A stretch of 64,000 bases of DNA from Chromatiaceae bacterium (GCA_024235315.1 JACKMP010000004.1:62001-126000), one strand, 5' to 3'; positions 1-9,064 are shown, counted from the first letter of the stretch. Numbers and translations: made by a program. The notes: generated by a model from the letters alone, not told the origin.

Positions 1-2099
1 TGATCGATGCGGTCGCGGGTCGCCGTGTAGGGGGAGCCCGTGGGGAATACACAGGCGCGCAGCAACCAGGCGAGTGGCCGGAACGGCAGGTTGCGGAACA
101 GCAGGCGGAAACGTTCCTGCATCCGGTACAGCGAGTTCTCGCACGCCCAGCGCACCAGTGGCAGATCCTCCTGTGGACGCCCCTGGTCTTCGAAGCGTTT
201 CAGCGTTGCCGAGGTGAGATACAGCTCGCTGAGAATGTCACCCAGACGCGCCGACAGGCGTTCCTTGCGTTTGAGCGAACCGCCGAGCGTCATCATCGCG
301 ACATCGGCACTCAGCGCGAAGGCGGCGCTCATCCAGTGCAGTTGCTGAAAATAGCGCCGTGTCGGCCCGTCGACCGGTGCACTGGACAGGCGTCCGCGAG
401 TCAGGCCGAGAAACAGGCTGCGGGCGATATTGCCGAACACGAAGCCGACGTGGCCGAAGATCGCGTGGTCGAAGTCGACCAGACCACGCCGCGTATCGGG
501 GTCCTGTGCGGCCTGGAACTCTTTCAGTACCCAGGGATGGCAGCGCACCGCACCCTGACCGAAGATGATCATGCTGCGGGTCAGGATGTTGGCGCCCTCG
601 ACGGTGATCGCGATCGGGATCGCCTGGTAGGCACGGCCGATCAGGTTGGACGGCCCCAGGCAGATGCCGCTGCCCCCCTGGATGTCCATCGCGTCATTGA
701 TACAGCGGCGGTAGTTCTCGGTCAGGTGATACTTGACGATCGCCGAGATCACCGACGGCTTCTCGCCGATATCGAGCGCACCGAGGGTCAGGGTGCGGGC
801 GGCGTCCATCTGGTAGGTGAGGGCGGCGATCCGCGCCAGCGGTTGTTCGATGCCCTCGAAGTGCCCGATCGGCCGGTTGAACTGTTGGCGGATCGCCGCA
901 TAGGCGCCGGTGAAACGGCTGGCGGTCTTGCCCGCACCGACGCTCAACGCCGGCAGCGAGATACCCCGACCCTCGGCCAGGCACTCGACCAGCATGCGCC
1001 AACCCTGGCCGATGTAGCGGGTGCCGCCGATCAGCTGGGTCATCGGAATGAACACGTCGTGGCCCTTGTTCGGGCCGTTCTGGAACGGAATGTCCAGGGT
1101 TACATGGCGTTCGCCGATACTCACGCCCGGGGTATCGCGGGGCACCAGCGCCAGGGTGACGCCCAGGTCGGTTGTCTCACCCAGCAGGTGATCCGGGTCA
1201 TACAGTTTGAACGCAAGACCGAGCAGGGTGCAGATCGGCCCCAGGGTGATGTATCGCTTCTCCCAATTCAGGCGCACGCCCAGCACGCGTTCACCGTTCC
1301 AGTCACCATGGCATACCACGCCGCTGTCCGGGATCGCGCCGGCATCGCTGCCCGCCTCCGGCCCGGTCAGCGCGAAGCAGGGCACCTCTTCACCGCGCGC
1401 CAGGCGCGGCAGGTAGTGATTCTTCTGTTCGCGGGTACCATAGTGCAGCAGCAGTTTTCCGGGGCCGAGTGAGTTGGGCACCATCACCGTGACCGCGGCG
1501 GTGATACTGCGGCTGGCCAGCTTCATCACCACCTCGGAGTGGGCCAGTGCCGAAAACCCCTTGCCACCGTATTCCTGCGGGATGATCAGACCGAAGAAAC
1601 CCTGCTCCTTGATATACCGCCAGGCCTCGGGCGAGAGGTCCCGGTCTTCGTGGGTGATGCGCCAGTCGTCGAGCATCCGGCACAGGGTGTCGGTCTGCTG
1701 ATCGAGGAAGGCGCGTTCCTGCTGGCTGAGATGCGGCTTGGGCAGGTTGAGCAGGCGCTGCCAGTCCGGCTTACCGGTAAACAGCTCGGCGTCCCACCAC
1801 ACGCTGCCCGCCTCCAGCGCCTCCTGCTCGGTCTGCGACATCGGCGGCATCACCTTGCGGAACTGCCGGAACAGCGGCGCGGTCACATGGCGGCGCCGGA
1901 TCCGCGGCACACCCAGCAGCAGCACTGCGGCAGCCGACAGCAGCCAGGCGGGTATGGCGACGTACCAGGTTACCGTGGTGCCCAGGGTGAACACCGTCAG
2001 GCCTGCTGCCAGCGCTGCGATCCACACCCCGGTGCCGGCGCCCCAGTAGGCCAGCGCCCAGACCACGGCGATCGTCAACAAGAGTCCGGTGATCCACAT
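1..2099 (-). CDS. fadE: FadE-type acyl-CoA dehydrogenase (3' end outside window)
   Basis: This gene encodes the first beta-oxidation enzyme, which desaturates acyl-CoA to enoyl-CoA using FAD. About 700 codons are present and the reading frame is still open at base 1; E. coli FadE is about 814 residues, so roughly 110 are missing. The start is the ATG at 2099, five bases after the stop of the upstream gene, so the two are probably cotranscribed. Residues 1-65 are very hydrophobic and would anchor the protein in the membrane, as in FadE. The dehydrogenase core follows, with the family pattern FALTGPEAGSDAG near residue 245 and a DIQGGSGIC motif near residue 480. The C-terminal part resembles the FadE-specific DUF1974 region. 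Assignment to this long-chain subfamily rests on length and architecture. Confidence 0.88.
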   Translation of the reverse strand, partial: MWITGLLLTIAVVWALAYWGAGTGVWIAALAAGLTVFTLGTTVTWYVAIPAWLLSAAAVLLLGVPRIRRRHVTAPLFRQFRKVMPPMSQTEQEALEAGSVWWDAELFTGKPDWQRLLNLPKPHLSQQERAFLDQQTDTLCRMLDDWRITHEDRDLSPEAWRYIKEQGFFGLIIPQEYGGKGFSALAHSEVVMKLASRSITAAVTVMVPNSLGPGKLLLHYGTREQKNHYLPRLARGEEVPCFALTGPEAGSDAGAIPDSGVVCHGDWNGERVLGVRLNWEKRYITLGPICTLLGLAFKLYDPDHLLGETTDLGVTLALVPRDTPGVSIGERHVTLDIPFQNGPNKGHDVFIPMTQLIGGTRYIGQGWRMLVECLAEGRGISLPALSVGAGKTASRFTGAYAAIRQQFNRPIGHFEGIEQPLARIAALTYQMDAARTLTLGALDIGEKPSVISAIVKYHLTENYRRCINDAMDIQGGSGICLGPSNLIGRAYQAIPIAITVEGANILTRSMIIFGQGAVRCHPWVLKEFQAAQDPDTRRGLVDFDHAIFGHVGFVFGNIARSLFLGLTRGRLSSAPVDGPTRRYFQQLHWMSAAFALSADVAMMTLGGSLKRKERLSARLGDILSELYLTSATLKRFEDQGRPQEDLPLVRWACENSLYRMQERFRLLFRNLPFRPLAWLLRACVFPTGSPYTATRDRID

Positions 2100-2104
2100 G
2101 TCGT

Positions 2105-3067
2105 CTACCCCCTGCGCCTGAGAAACGCCAACCCGAGGCGCCTGTGCGCCGCGGTGGTAATGTTCGGCACCTCGACGACGATGTCTTCAGCCGCATCATC
2201 GGTGGCATCGTCAGGCGCATCCGCTTGCCCGCGTTGCAGCACCTTGCTCGGTGGCGGACTGAACGCATGGCGCTCGTCGTTGTAGATATCCTCGTCACTC
2301 CACGGCAGACGGTGATACAGGCCGATGTCGTTGAGGCCGAGGTAGGGATACTTGATGATCGAAAAATACGGCGAATAATCGAAATCCCGTGGCGCGAACA
2401 GCCGCGGGTTGCGTTTGAAGAAGCGCACGCTGCCATCCTGCGCGCGGTCGATGAACGGCAGGATGGGGAAATCCACCGTACCGAAGGCCTCGGCGAGCAG
2501 CGTCGAGCACACGGTGCGGGTCGGCTTGCCCGCATTGTGCTGGAACAGGCTCGAGCGCCAGCGCCGCGGCAGAAAACTCCAGGGGAAGAAGAACCGCGCA
2601 AGATCGAGTATCTGTCGGACGTCGTATTCCCAGCCCAGATGCTTGACCGCGTAGCCGATCACCCCTTCGGCGTCGGCCGGCGAAAGCCCCGCAGGCCGGC
2701 AGATCCGCAGATGATCGGTTCGGTAGGCGTTCAGCGGCGAGATAATGGTGCCGCGACCGATCAGTGCCTCGATGATCAGCTGATCTTCCGGGTCACCGTC
2801 ATAGTGATACTCGACCACCGACCGCAAGTCGGGATCCTTGATGTCGTACAGACGGCCGATGTAGAGGGCGGAGTGGCTCCATGGGCTCTGGGTGATGATC
2901 TTGATGACCTCGGAGACGCGACTGCGCCCCTCCACCAGCAGCACGTCGCCCTTGCGCAATTCAAACCCGAGACGATTGAAGTCGCAGAGCGGGGTTGGCG
3001 AAGGAGGTCCCTCCTTCGTCAGCCACTCTGTGGCCTTGAAATACAGCCATCTCAAGAGATCGCGCAT
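2105..3067 (-). CDS. YiiX/YebB-like permuted NlpC/P60 (papain-fold) protein
   Basis: A 320-residue protein with the layout of circularly permuted NlpC/P60 hydrolases. The likely catalytic His is in SPWSHSALYIG (about residues 61-71), and the Cys lies much later in TVCSTLLAEAF (about 185-195). This His-before-Cys order marks the permuted papain-like group (YiiX, YaeF, LRAT-like), whose members act on amides, thioesters or lipids. An N-terminal stretch rich in aromatic residues may contact membrane; I see no clear signal peptide. The stop is five bases before the FadE-type gene, suggesting a shared transcript and a possible link to acyl lipids. That link is inference. The C-terminal 60 residues are low-complexity and acidic. 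Confidence 0.72.
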   Translation of the reverse strand: MRDLLRWLYFKATEWLTKEGPPSPTPLCDFNRLGFELRKGDVLLVEGRSRVSEVIKIITQSPWSHSALYIGRLYDIKDPDLRSVVEYHYDGDPEDQLIIEALIGRGTIISPLNAYRTDHLRICRPAGLSPADAEGVIGYAVKHLGWEYDVRQILDLARFFFPWSFLPRRWRSSLFQHNAGKPTRTVCSTLLAEAFGTVDFPILPFIDRAQDGSVRFFKRNPRLFAPRDFDYSPYFSIIKYPYLGLNDIGLYHRLPWSDEDIYNDERHAFSPPPSKVLQRGQADAPDDATDDAAEDIVVEVPNITTAAHRRLGLAFLRRRG

Positions 3068-3214
3068 CGTCGTGGGGCCTTTTTCCCGTATTTACCGAGT
3101 ATAGACCGCCGATTCGGACGCTTTGTTTCTGTTTATATTTAGTACATTTGTACTATTTTAAGAGAATAAAAACACGTATAATTTTTTTCTTATATAAACG
3201 GCGGCTTACAATTG
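3068..3214. other. AT-rich intergenic region
   Basis: This 147-base gap is strikingly AT-rich against flanks of more than 60% GC. It lies upstream of the minus-strand YiiX-like gene and downstream of the minus-strand aminotransferase, so it probably carries the promoter of the YiiX-like/FadE pair. A 9-bp inverted repeat (3189-3197 with 3215-3223) overlaps the aminotransferase stop codon. No U-tract follows it on the minus strand, so it is not a normal intrinsic terminator. I cannot assign -35/-10 boxes with confidence because so much of the region is AT. Confidence 0.6.
3140..3155. promoter_or_regulatory. 16-bp inverted repeat, candidate operator
   Basis: The sequence TAGTACATTTGTACTA has two perfect 7-bp arms separated by 2 bases. 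It is 73 bases upstream of the start of the YiiX-like gene on the minus strand and sits in the AT-rich promoter region. The form suits a dimeric repressor such as a TetR or GntR type, but no regulator gene is adjacent. Confidence 0.4.
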
Positions 3215-4357
3215 TTATATAAGTAATTGGATAGCTTGTTGAATCCTATCCATGGTCGACTCTAGCGACTGCCTGGGCGTATAGAAATGGGGCGACAGAC
3301 GAATCCCCCCGGCCCGCGGCGAACAGACCAGCTGCAGTTTCATCAGTTGTGCATGCAGTGCCGATGGCTCGACGCCGGGATGGCGAAAAGTCAGGATTCC
3401 GCAACGTTTCGCGGGATCCTGCGGCGTCACGAATTCCACGTCCGGGATCGCTTTGAGTCGGTCTTCGAGCAACCGGATGTTTTCCGCCAGGCGCTGCTCG
3501 ACAAACGCCATGCCGACCTCTTCGAACAGGCTGAGACTGGCATCCAGCGCGTGGATGCCGATCATATTCGGTGTCCCGGCCTCGAAGCGCCGGGCCGAGG
3601 AGGCGGGCGCCCATGACGTGCTTTCGAAATCGTAGGGTCTGGCGCGCATCGCCCAGCCAAACTGGTGCAGGCTCAGGTGTTCGCGCAGTTCGGGGCGGCA
3701 GTACAGAAAGCCCAGGCCTTCGGCCGACAGCAACCACTTGTGCCCACCGGCGATCACGAAGTCGGCGGGCACCAGCTGCAGATCGAAACCGGCAGCACCG
3801 AGACTCTGGATGGCGTCAACCGACAGCAACACACCGCGCGCCCGGCAAGCCGCCGAAAGGCGAGCCAGGTCGAAACGGTAACCGGTCGCAAAGTGCACCG
3901 TGCTGATCGCCAGCAGACGGGTTCTGTCGGAAAGGGCATCGATCAGGGCGCCTTCGGGGTCGGTCGCGTGCAGCACATCGAGTGGCCGGTAACTCACGCC
4001 ACGGTCGGCCAGCACCTGCCAGGGCATCTCGTTGGAGCAGAAGTCACCATGAACGCCGAGCACCTCGTCCCCGTCGTGCCAGTCCAGCCCCTGGCTGACG
4101 ATCGACAGACCCTCGGAGGTGTTCTGGACCAGCGCGATGTCGTCGGCACTGTCCGCATTGATCAGACGCGCCAGACGCACCCGCAGGCGCTGCTCGACCT
4201 CCAGCCATGCCGGGTAGCCGCTGCCGCCATGCGTCATGTTCTGCTGTGCGAAGTTGGCCACCGCCTGGGCGGTGCGACGCGGCCAGGGTCCGATCGCGGC
4301 GTGGTTCAGATAACAGAGGTCGGGATCGAGCGGAAACTCGGCGGGCAGGTAGAGCAT
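3215..4357 (-). CDS. class V aminotransferase-fold PLP enzyme
   Basis: A 380-residue PLP-dependent enzyme of the class V (NifS / isopenicillin-N-epimerase-like) fold. The Schiff-base Lys is K207 in GGHKWLLSAEG, the PLP-binding Asp is in LSVDAIQS (about 178-185), and the family N-terminal pattern CYLNHAAIGP is present (15-24). The substrate cannot be read from sequence: cysteine desulfurase, epimerase and amino acid-glyoxylate aminotransferase activities all occur in this fold. It lacks the typical IscS/SufS active-site Cys loop, so Fe-S biogenesis is unlikely. It is divergent from the tartronate-semialdehyde reductase gene 225 bases away, which makes a role in serine or glyoxylate metabolism possible but unproven. 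Confidence 0.78.
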   Translation of the reverse strand: MLYLPAEFPLDPDLCYLNHAAIGPWPRRTAQAVANFAQQNMTHGGSGYPAWLEVEQRLRVRLARLINADSADDIALVQNTSEGLSIVSQGLDWHDGDEVLGVHGDFCSNEMPWQVLADRGVSYRPLDVLHATDPEGALIDALSDRTRLLAISTVHFATGYRFDLARLSAACRARGVLLSVDAIQSLGAAGFDLQLVPADFVIAGGHKWLLSAEGLGFLYCRPELREHLSLHQFGWAMRARPYDFESTSWAPASSARRFEAGTPNMIGIHALDASLSLFEEVGMAFVEQRLAENIRLLEDRLKAIPDVEFVTPQDPAKRCGILTFRHPGVEPSALHAQLMKLQLVCSPRAGGIRLSPHFYTPRQSLESTMDRIQQAIQLLI

Positions 4358-4582
4358 GGGCAGACGCTGGTCCGGTGGCAGTGGTCGGGCGACACGCTAG
4401 CGCAGCGTCGATTCGGTGGCAAACCGTGGTTCCCACGCGTCCAGGCCTCCGTGCGCGTTGCCCTGCAGTGCGCAGCACCGTTTCGAACTCCGGCGTCGGT
4501 CGACTACGATTGTGCAATGCGGCGCGCCTGCATTGCAGGTGCGCACATCGGGTCGCACGTTTTCAGACGCAGGAGAAAGGAT

Positions 4583-5464
4583 GTGAGCAAACTTGGCTTT
4601 ATTGGCTTGGGCATCATGGGCACACCGATGGCCGGTCACCTTATCAGTGCCGGACACGAGGTGGCCCTGCACAGCCGCTCCGGCGTGCCGGCAGTTCTCA
4701 CGGACGCCGGCGGCAAGGCGTGCGCCAACGCAAGGGAGGTGGCGCAGCAGGCCGACGTGATATTCCTGATTGTGCCGGATACGCCGCATGTGGAGGCGGT
4801 GCTGTTTGGGACAGACGGCGTGGCCGCAGGCCTGTCACCGGGCAAGACCGTGGTCGACATGAGCTCGATATCGCCGATCGCCACCAAGGACTTCGCCAGA
4901 CGCATCAACGAGCTGGGGTGCGAGTATCTCGACGCCCCGGTATCCGGTGGCCAGGTCGGCGCAAGAAACGCGGCCCTGTCCATCATGGTCGGTGGTTCAC
5001 AGGCCAGCTTCGACAAGGTGCGCCCGCTGTTTGAACTCATGGGTAAGAACATCACGCTGGTCGGTGGCAACGGCGACGGTCAGACCGCGAAGGTCGCCAA
5101 CCAGATCATCGTCGCCCTCAACATCGAGGCCGTCGGCGAGGCCTTGCTGTTTGCGGCAAAGGCTGGCGCCGATCCCGCCAAAGTGCGAGAGGCCCTGATG
5201 GGCGGCTTTGCGTCGTCCAAGATCCTCGAGGTTCACGGCGAGCGCATGATCAGGCGTACCTTCGATCCAGGCTTCCGAATCGAGTTGCATCAGAAGGATC
5301 TGAATCTGGCGCTGGCCAATGCGCGGGAGCTGGGTGTGGCGTTGCCGAACACGGCGACCGCACAGCAGCTCTTCAACGCCTGTGTCGCGCACGGCGGCAG
5401 CGGCTGGGATCACTCGGCGATGGTGCGCGCGCTGGAGATGCTCGCCAACTTCGAGGTCGGTTGA
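4583..5464 (+). CDS. garR: 2-hydroxy-3-oxopropionate (tartronate semialdehyde) reductase family
   Basis: A 293-residue member of the beta-hydroxyacid dehydrogenase family. These enzymes reduce tartronate semialdehyde to D-glycerate with NAD(P)H; 3-hydroxyisobutyrate dehydrogenase is a close relative. Visible features are the nucleotide-binding GLGIMGTPMAGHL near the N terminus, the substrate-binding DAPVSGG (about 119-125) and the catalytic Lys in GQTAKVANQI (about 169-178). The start is GTG at 4583: the only nearby ATG (4581) reads straight into TGA, and AGGAGA (4571-4576) is correctly spaced for the GTG. The glycerate kinase gene begins six bases after the stop, forming a two-gene operon that converts tartronate semialdehyde to 2-phosphoglycerate. 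Confidence 0.86.
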   Translation: MSKLGFIGLGIMGTPMAGHLISAGHEVALHSRSGVPAVLTDAGGKACANAREVAQQADVIFLIVPDTPHVEAVLFGTDGVAAGLSPGKTVVDMSSISPIATKDFARRINELGCEYLDAPVSGGQVGARNAALSIMVGGSQASFDKVRPLFELMGKNITLVGGNGDGQTAKVANQIIVALNIEAVGEALLFAAKAGADPAKVREALMGGFASSKILEVHGERMIRRTFDPGFRIELHQKDLNLALANARELGVALPNTATAQQLFNACVAHGGSGWDHSAMVRALEMLANFEVG

Positions 5465-5470
5465 ACCGAT

Positions 5471-6733
5471 ATGGCGATGCCACCGCAGACGGTGTTGCGA
5501 AAGATGTTCGATGCCGCAGTGGCATCGGCCCAGGCCGGGGTCTGTATCCCACGGTTTCTCCCGACTGCACCCAAGGGCAGGGTGGTGGTGATCGGTGCGG
5601 GCAAGGCCTCGGCAGCGATGGCGCATGCCGTCGAGCAGCATTGGGAAGGGCCCCTGGAAGGCCTGGTGGTAACACGTTACGGCTATCAGGTTGATTGTGA
5701 TTCGATCGAGATCGTGCAGGCGGCCCATCCGGTGCCGGACCAGGCCGGTCTGCAGGCGGCGCAGCGCATGCTCGATCGGGTCGGGGGCCTGAATGCGGAC
5801 GACCTGGTGATCTGCCTGATATCCGGCGGAGGATCGGCGCTGCTGCCACTGCCGCTTCCGGGGCTGTCGCTGGCCGACAAACAGGCGGTCAGTCGCGCCC
5901 TGCTGAAATGCGGCGCATCGATATCGGAGATGAACTGCGTACGCCGTCACCTGTCCGCGATCAAGGGCGGGCGCCTGGCCGCTGCCTGCCATCCCGCGCG
6001 TGTCGTCAACCTGTTGATCTCGGATGTGCCCGGGGACAATCCCGTCGATATCGCCTCGGGGCCGACGGTCGGGGATGAGACCACGTGCGAAGACGCTCTA
6101 ACGATCGTCGATCGTTACCAGATCGAACTGCCACCGGCGGTGCTCGATGTGCTGCAAAGCGGGGCCGGCGAAACGATCAAGCCGGACGATTCACGCCTGC
6201 GCGGCGTCGAGACCCACCTGATTGCGACACCCCAGATGGCACTGGAGGCAGCCGCTGCAGTGGCACAGGAAGCGGGCATCCCGGCGTACATCCTCGGCGA
6301 CAGCATCGAGGGCGAGGCACGTGAAGTCGGCAAGGTGATGGCCGGAATTGTTCAACAGCTAGTACGCCATCAAATGCCATTCGAACCCCCTTGCGTATTG
6401 CTGTCAGGCGGCGAGACCACGGTGACCCTGCGCGGCGATGGCCGTGGCGGACGCAATGTCGAGTTTCTGCTGGCATTGGCGATTGCACTGAACGGCCAGC
6501 CCGGGGTTTACGCCTTGGCCGGCGATACCGATGGCGTCGACGGCGTCGAAGAGATCGCCGGCGCGATGTTCACTCCGTCCACACTGGCCCGGGCATGGCT
6601 GCAGGGCATCAATCCCGGTGATTCCCTGGCCAACAACGACGGCCATGGGTTCTTCGACGCACTGGGCGATTCCCTGGTTACCGGGCCTACGTTGACCAAC
6701 GTGAATGACTTTCGTGCCATCTACATAGCGTGA
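5471..6733 (+). CDS. ttuD: glycerate 2-kinase (TtuD/GckA, MOFRL family)
   Basis: A 420-residue MOFRL-family protein, the length expected for glycerate 2-kinases of the TtuD/GckA type, which phosphorylate glycerate to 2-phosphoglycerate. Older annotations call the family hydroxypyruvate reductase. Visible motifs are VVIGAGKAS near residue 38, the ISGGGSALLPLP loop near 120, SDVPGDNPVDIASGP (about 184-198) and the C-terminal MOFRL block with LSGGETTVT and GRGGRNVEF, ending with ALAGDTDGVDG. It sits six bases downstream of the tartronate-semialdehyde reductase gene. Together they form the lower half of a glyoxylate/glycerate pathway. No glyoxylate carboligase or hydroxypyruvate isomerase gene lies in this window. 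Confidence 0.88.
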   Translation: MAMPPQTVLRKMFDAAVASAQAGVCIPRFLPTAPKGRVVVIGAGKASAAMAHAVEQHWEGPLEGLVVTRYGYQVDCDSIEIVQAAHPVPDQAGLQAAQRMLDRVGGLNADDLVICLISGGGSALLPLPLPGLSLADKQAVSRALLKCGASISEMNCVRRHLSAIKGGRLAAACHPARVVNLLISDVPGDNPVDIASGPTVGDETTCEDALTIVDRYQIELPPAVLDVLQSGAGETIKPDDSRLRGVETHLIATPQMALEAAAAVAQEAGIPAYILGDSIEGEAREVGKVMAGIVQQLVRHQMPFEPPCVLLSGGETTVTLRGDGRGGRNVEFLLALAIALNGQPGVYALAGDTDGVDGVEEIAGAMFTPSTLARAWLQGINPGDSLANNDGHGFFDALGDSLVTGPTLTNVNDFRAIYIA

Positions 6734-6973
6734 TTGGACCCACCTGGTTGGTATTGCGATATCGGAAAAACGCATGTTGCCAGTTGAGGCCGCGGGAAAG
6801 GTGAAGGGCTCAGATGGCCGAGTAGCCTCCAATGACACGCGCGAGGATAGGGCCAAGAACCGCCGCGTACTTGTCGACCAGGACAGACCTTATTGCCAGT
6901 CCGGCATGAGGAGCTTTGGCCATCGTCCGCACTGCTAGAATGGCACCAACCTGAAGTCCACAGGCGTTGGGAA
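6734..6973. other. intergenic region with no confident gene
   Basis: This gap holds no recognisable gene. A 37-codon minus-strand ORF (6810-6923, ATG start) encodes a mildly hydrophobic peptide, but I see no convincing ribosome-binding site. The promoter of the following beta-barrel gene is probably here; I could not fix clear boxes. Confidence 0.4.
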
Positions 6974-7969
6974 GTGGCCGGTTCCGATTGTTTTTATTGT
7001 GATTCTCGTGGTTGTTCGGCAGCCTGGCAGCGTGCCGTCTGCATTCTCGTGCTGTATGCGGTTAGTCAGTCGACCCTGGCGGATCCATGGCGGCTTGCGC
7101 AGTCGGAACACAATCTCAAGCTGGTCGCCGATGGACTTCTGACCTTGATGTCTTTCACCATTCTTCCAGACATCACGACCAGCTCGCTATCGATACAAAA
7201 CAGTTTGGAGAATGACCCTGGCCTCACGCAGGCGACGCTCGGCGGAGGGTTTACCGTCTCTTCGGATTTTCCGTTGTATCTCGAAGGGAACCTCGGCTGG
7301 TCAAGATTTGATCCGGCCTTTGTCGTGACCGACGGTGCCGAACAGCGCAGGCTCCCTGTGAAGTGGAACAGCATTTCGGCAACAGGAGGCCTCGGATGGG
7401 ATTTTCCGGTAGGCCGGACCGGCGAGCTGAAACTGCGACCGATCTTCAATTTCATGCTCGGGCGCACGACCACGGACGCCGCGATCCTGGGCAGGTTAAT
7501 CGGGGCTTCACTGGACCGGAGCGTCGAGGTCGTGCAAGACGCAAAGCTGAATGCCTACGGACTGGGTGGGTCGCTGATGCTCGATTACGAGCACTATCGT
7601 GAGGACTACGAGATCGACGTGGAGTTGCGATATTCGAATATCCAGTTGCGAACATTCGAAGACACGACCCAGGAACTGAAAGGCGATTCCGAAAGCAACT
7701 CGGCCGGAATCTGGGCCAGGTGGCGCGCACCGACTGGCGTGACAGTGTTTCACCGCCCGTTGCGCTATGTGCTTGAGACATCTCACACACAGTATTTGGG
7801 TAATCAGCGAGGGGCCTTGGGTTTCGACTATCTGACCTCACTCGGCGCCGGTATCGAATTCGATTCAACCGCTTACACGTCGTTTATCACTCGAACACGG
7901 CTGGTGGGACGGTACATGTTCGGTCGCAACATCAGCGGGTTTTCCGTTGGTCTGGCGGTAAGCTTCTAG
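6974..7969 (+). CDS. putative outer-membrane beta-barrel protein
   Basis: The protein has alternating hydrophobic and polar strands with many Gly and aromatic residues, and it ends in a terminal Phe (LAVSF), the usual BAM recognition signal of outer-membrane proteins. A signal-like hydrophobic stretch (VCILVLYAV) ending near LADPW is followed by the mature part. The frame is open back to 6893; I place the start at the GTG at 6974 because upstream residues look non-coding, but the start is uncertain. Size and the SATGGLGWDFPVG and YGLGGSLMLDYEHY patterns resemble autotransporter-like or OmpA-like eight-to-twelve-strand barrels of unknown function. No secretion or transport partner is adjacent. 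Confidence 0.62.
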   Translation: MAGSDCFYCDSRGCSAAWQRAVCILVLYAVSQSTLADPWRLAQSEHNLKLVADGLLTLMSFTILPDITTSSLSIQNSLENDPGLTQATLGGGFTVSSDFPLYLEGNLGWSRFDPAFVVTDGAEQRRLPVKWNSISATGGLGWDFPVGRTGELKLRPIFNFMLGRTTTDAAILGRLIGASLDRSVEVVQDAKLNAYGLGGSLMLDYEHYREDYEIDVELRYSNIQLRTFEDTTQELKGDSESNSAGIWARWRAPTGVTVFHRPLRYVLETSHTQYLGNQRGALGFDYLTSLGAGIEFDSTAYTSFITRTRLVGRYMFGRNISGFSVGLAVSF

Positions 7970-8018
7970 CGCCAAGTGGGCATCTTGAAAGACGTGGCAA
8001 CACCAAGCCATGAATGCG

Positions 8019-8034
8019 CATAATACATATTATG
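8019..8034. repeat. 16-bp AT-rich inverted repeat between convergent genes
   Basis: CATAATACATATTATG has 7-bp arms and a 2-base centre, the same geometry as the repeat at 3140-3155 but a different sequence. It lies between the convergent barrel gene and NERD gene, at the left edge of the accessory block. Confidence 0.35.
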
Positions 8035-8100
8035 TAAAAAGATGAATGCATACACGTATGGCTTGAAACACCGACTTGCCCTCAGTGCGCCGCATTTCGC

Positions 8101-9030
8101 TCACCCCGCCTTCCGCGCGGACTGTCTAAATGATCGCGGCGCGACATCCCGGCATTTGGCCTCCACCTGGTGCGCGATACGCTGGATCATTTCGGCAGAA
8201 AGCCGTGGACCGGCGTAGCCCGTGATGGCTTTTTCCGACTCCTTAGCGTTGAACACCAATACGTCGCCGATCTTTCTGCGTTCGACAAACCAGCCCGGGA
8301 TGACCAGCGCGGCTTTCACCTGCACCTTGTCACCGACGGCACTTGTCAGCCATTTGGACATCCAGCTGGCCTGCCGCAGCGCCTGCTCAACGGATGCGTA
8401 ATCCGACCCATTCGGAAACGCCAGATGGTCGCCATGGCAGACCACGGTCGCATCCCGTTTGCCACCACCGTTTACCGGCTTTGATCTCGCCTTGGTCTCG
8501 ACCGCGAACACGCCTGTCGGGCCGATCACGACGTGGTCGACGTTGAACTGATTTGCGGGAAAGTCGTGGTATACGCGGTATCCCCTCAGCATGAGCAGGT
8601 TCAGTTCCTGCCCGACTCCGACTTCGCCCTCGTAACCGAGTCGAAGTTGACGAATCGTCCTGAAAGTCTCGATGGCCTTGCGGGACAGCCATATCATTGC
8701 AGCAGCCCATACGAATGCGACCATTGCCCAGAGACCTATGGACACCGGTTTGCCTGAAACATACGCCTGGCTCAACGGTACCAGCATCAAGATAACGGGC
8801 ATGATCATGACGCCCATCAGCCAGCCCATGAAATCGACGCGGAGGTTTTCGATCTGCTTGTACAGGCTGTGCCCGGGCCCCCGCAGAAACTCTTGCGGAA
8901 ATGGCGACCGCTTACCCTTCTCAAATGCTTTCTCGGCGCGGTCGAGTACGAGATACAGAGTCCCAAATCCCATCACCATCAGCAATACGGGTAGCCAGGA
9001 GCCGATTATTGGGCCGATCAACTCTTGCAC
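8101..9030 (-). CDS. membrane-anchored NERD-domain protein
   Basis: A 309-residue protein with a nuclease-related domain (NERD). Hydrophobic segments occur near residues 12-28, 70-88 and 97-114. The NERD core follows at about 130-250, with YEGEVGVGQELN, DHVVIGPTGVFAVETKA and a later QA.W segment. NERD domains are predicted to have a restriction-endonuclease-like fold, and the Asp/Glu/Lys residues of DHVV and VETKA fit its active site. The start is probably the GTG at 9030. It is the last gene of the minus-strand defence block, 34 bases after the GIY-YIG gene. A role in DNA processing near the membrane is inference. Confidence 0.75.
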   Translation of the reverse strand: MQELIGPIIGSWLPVLLMVMGFGTLYLVLDRAEKAFEKGKRSPFPQEFLRGPGHSLYKQIENLRVDFMGWLMGVMIMPVILMLVPLSQAYVSGKPVSIGLWAMVAFVWAAAMIWLSRKAIETFRTIRQLRLGYEGEVGVGQELNLLMLRGYRVYHDFPANQFNVDHVVIGPTGVFAVETKARSKPVNGGGKRDATVVCHGDHLAFPNGSDYASVEQALRQASWMSKWLTSAVGDKVQVKAALVIPGWFVERRKIGDVLVFNAKESEKAITGYAGPRLSAEMIQRIAHQVEAKCRDVAPRSFRQSARKAG

Positions 9031-9064
9031 GTGAATTTCTCTGATTTCCTGGCTGCCAATCCGA

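Noticed and set aside
3189..3223. Inverted repeat as an intrinsic terminator of the aminotransferase gene
   Set aside because: On the minus strand it is followed by A residues, not T, and the stem is AT-rich and weak.
3665..4582. Long upstream extension of the tartronate-semialdehyde reductase frame
   Set aside because: The extension runs opposite the aminotransferase gene; the GTG at 4583 with AGGAGA is the natural start.
6810..6923. 37-codon minus-strand ORF
   Set aside because: No ribosome-binding site and no family resemblance; listed only in the intergenic note.
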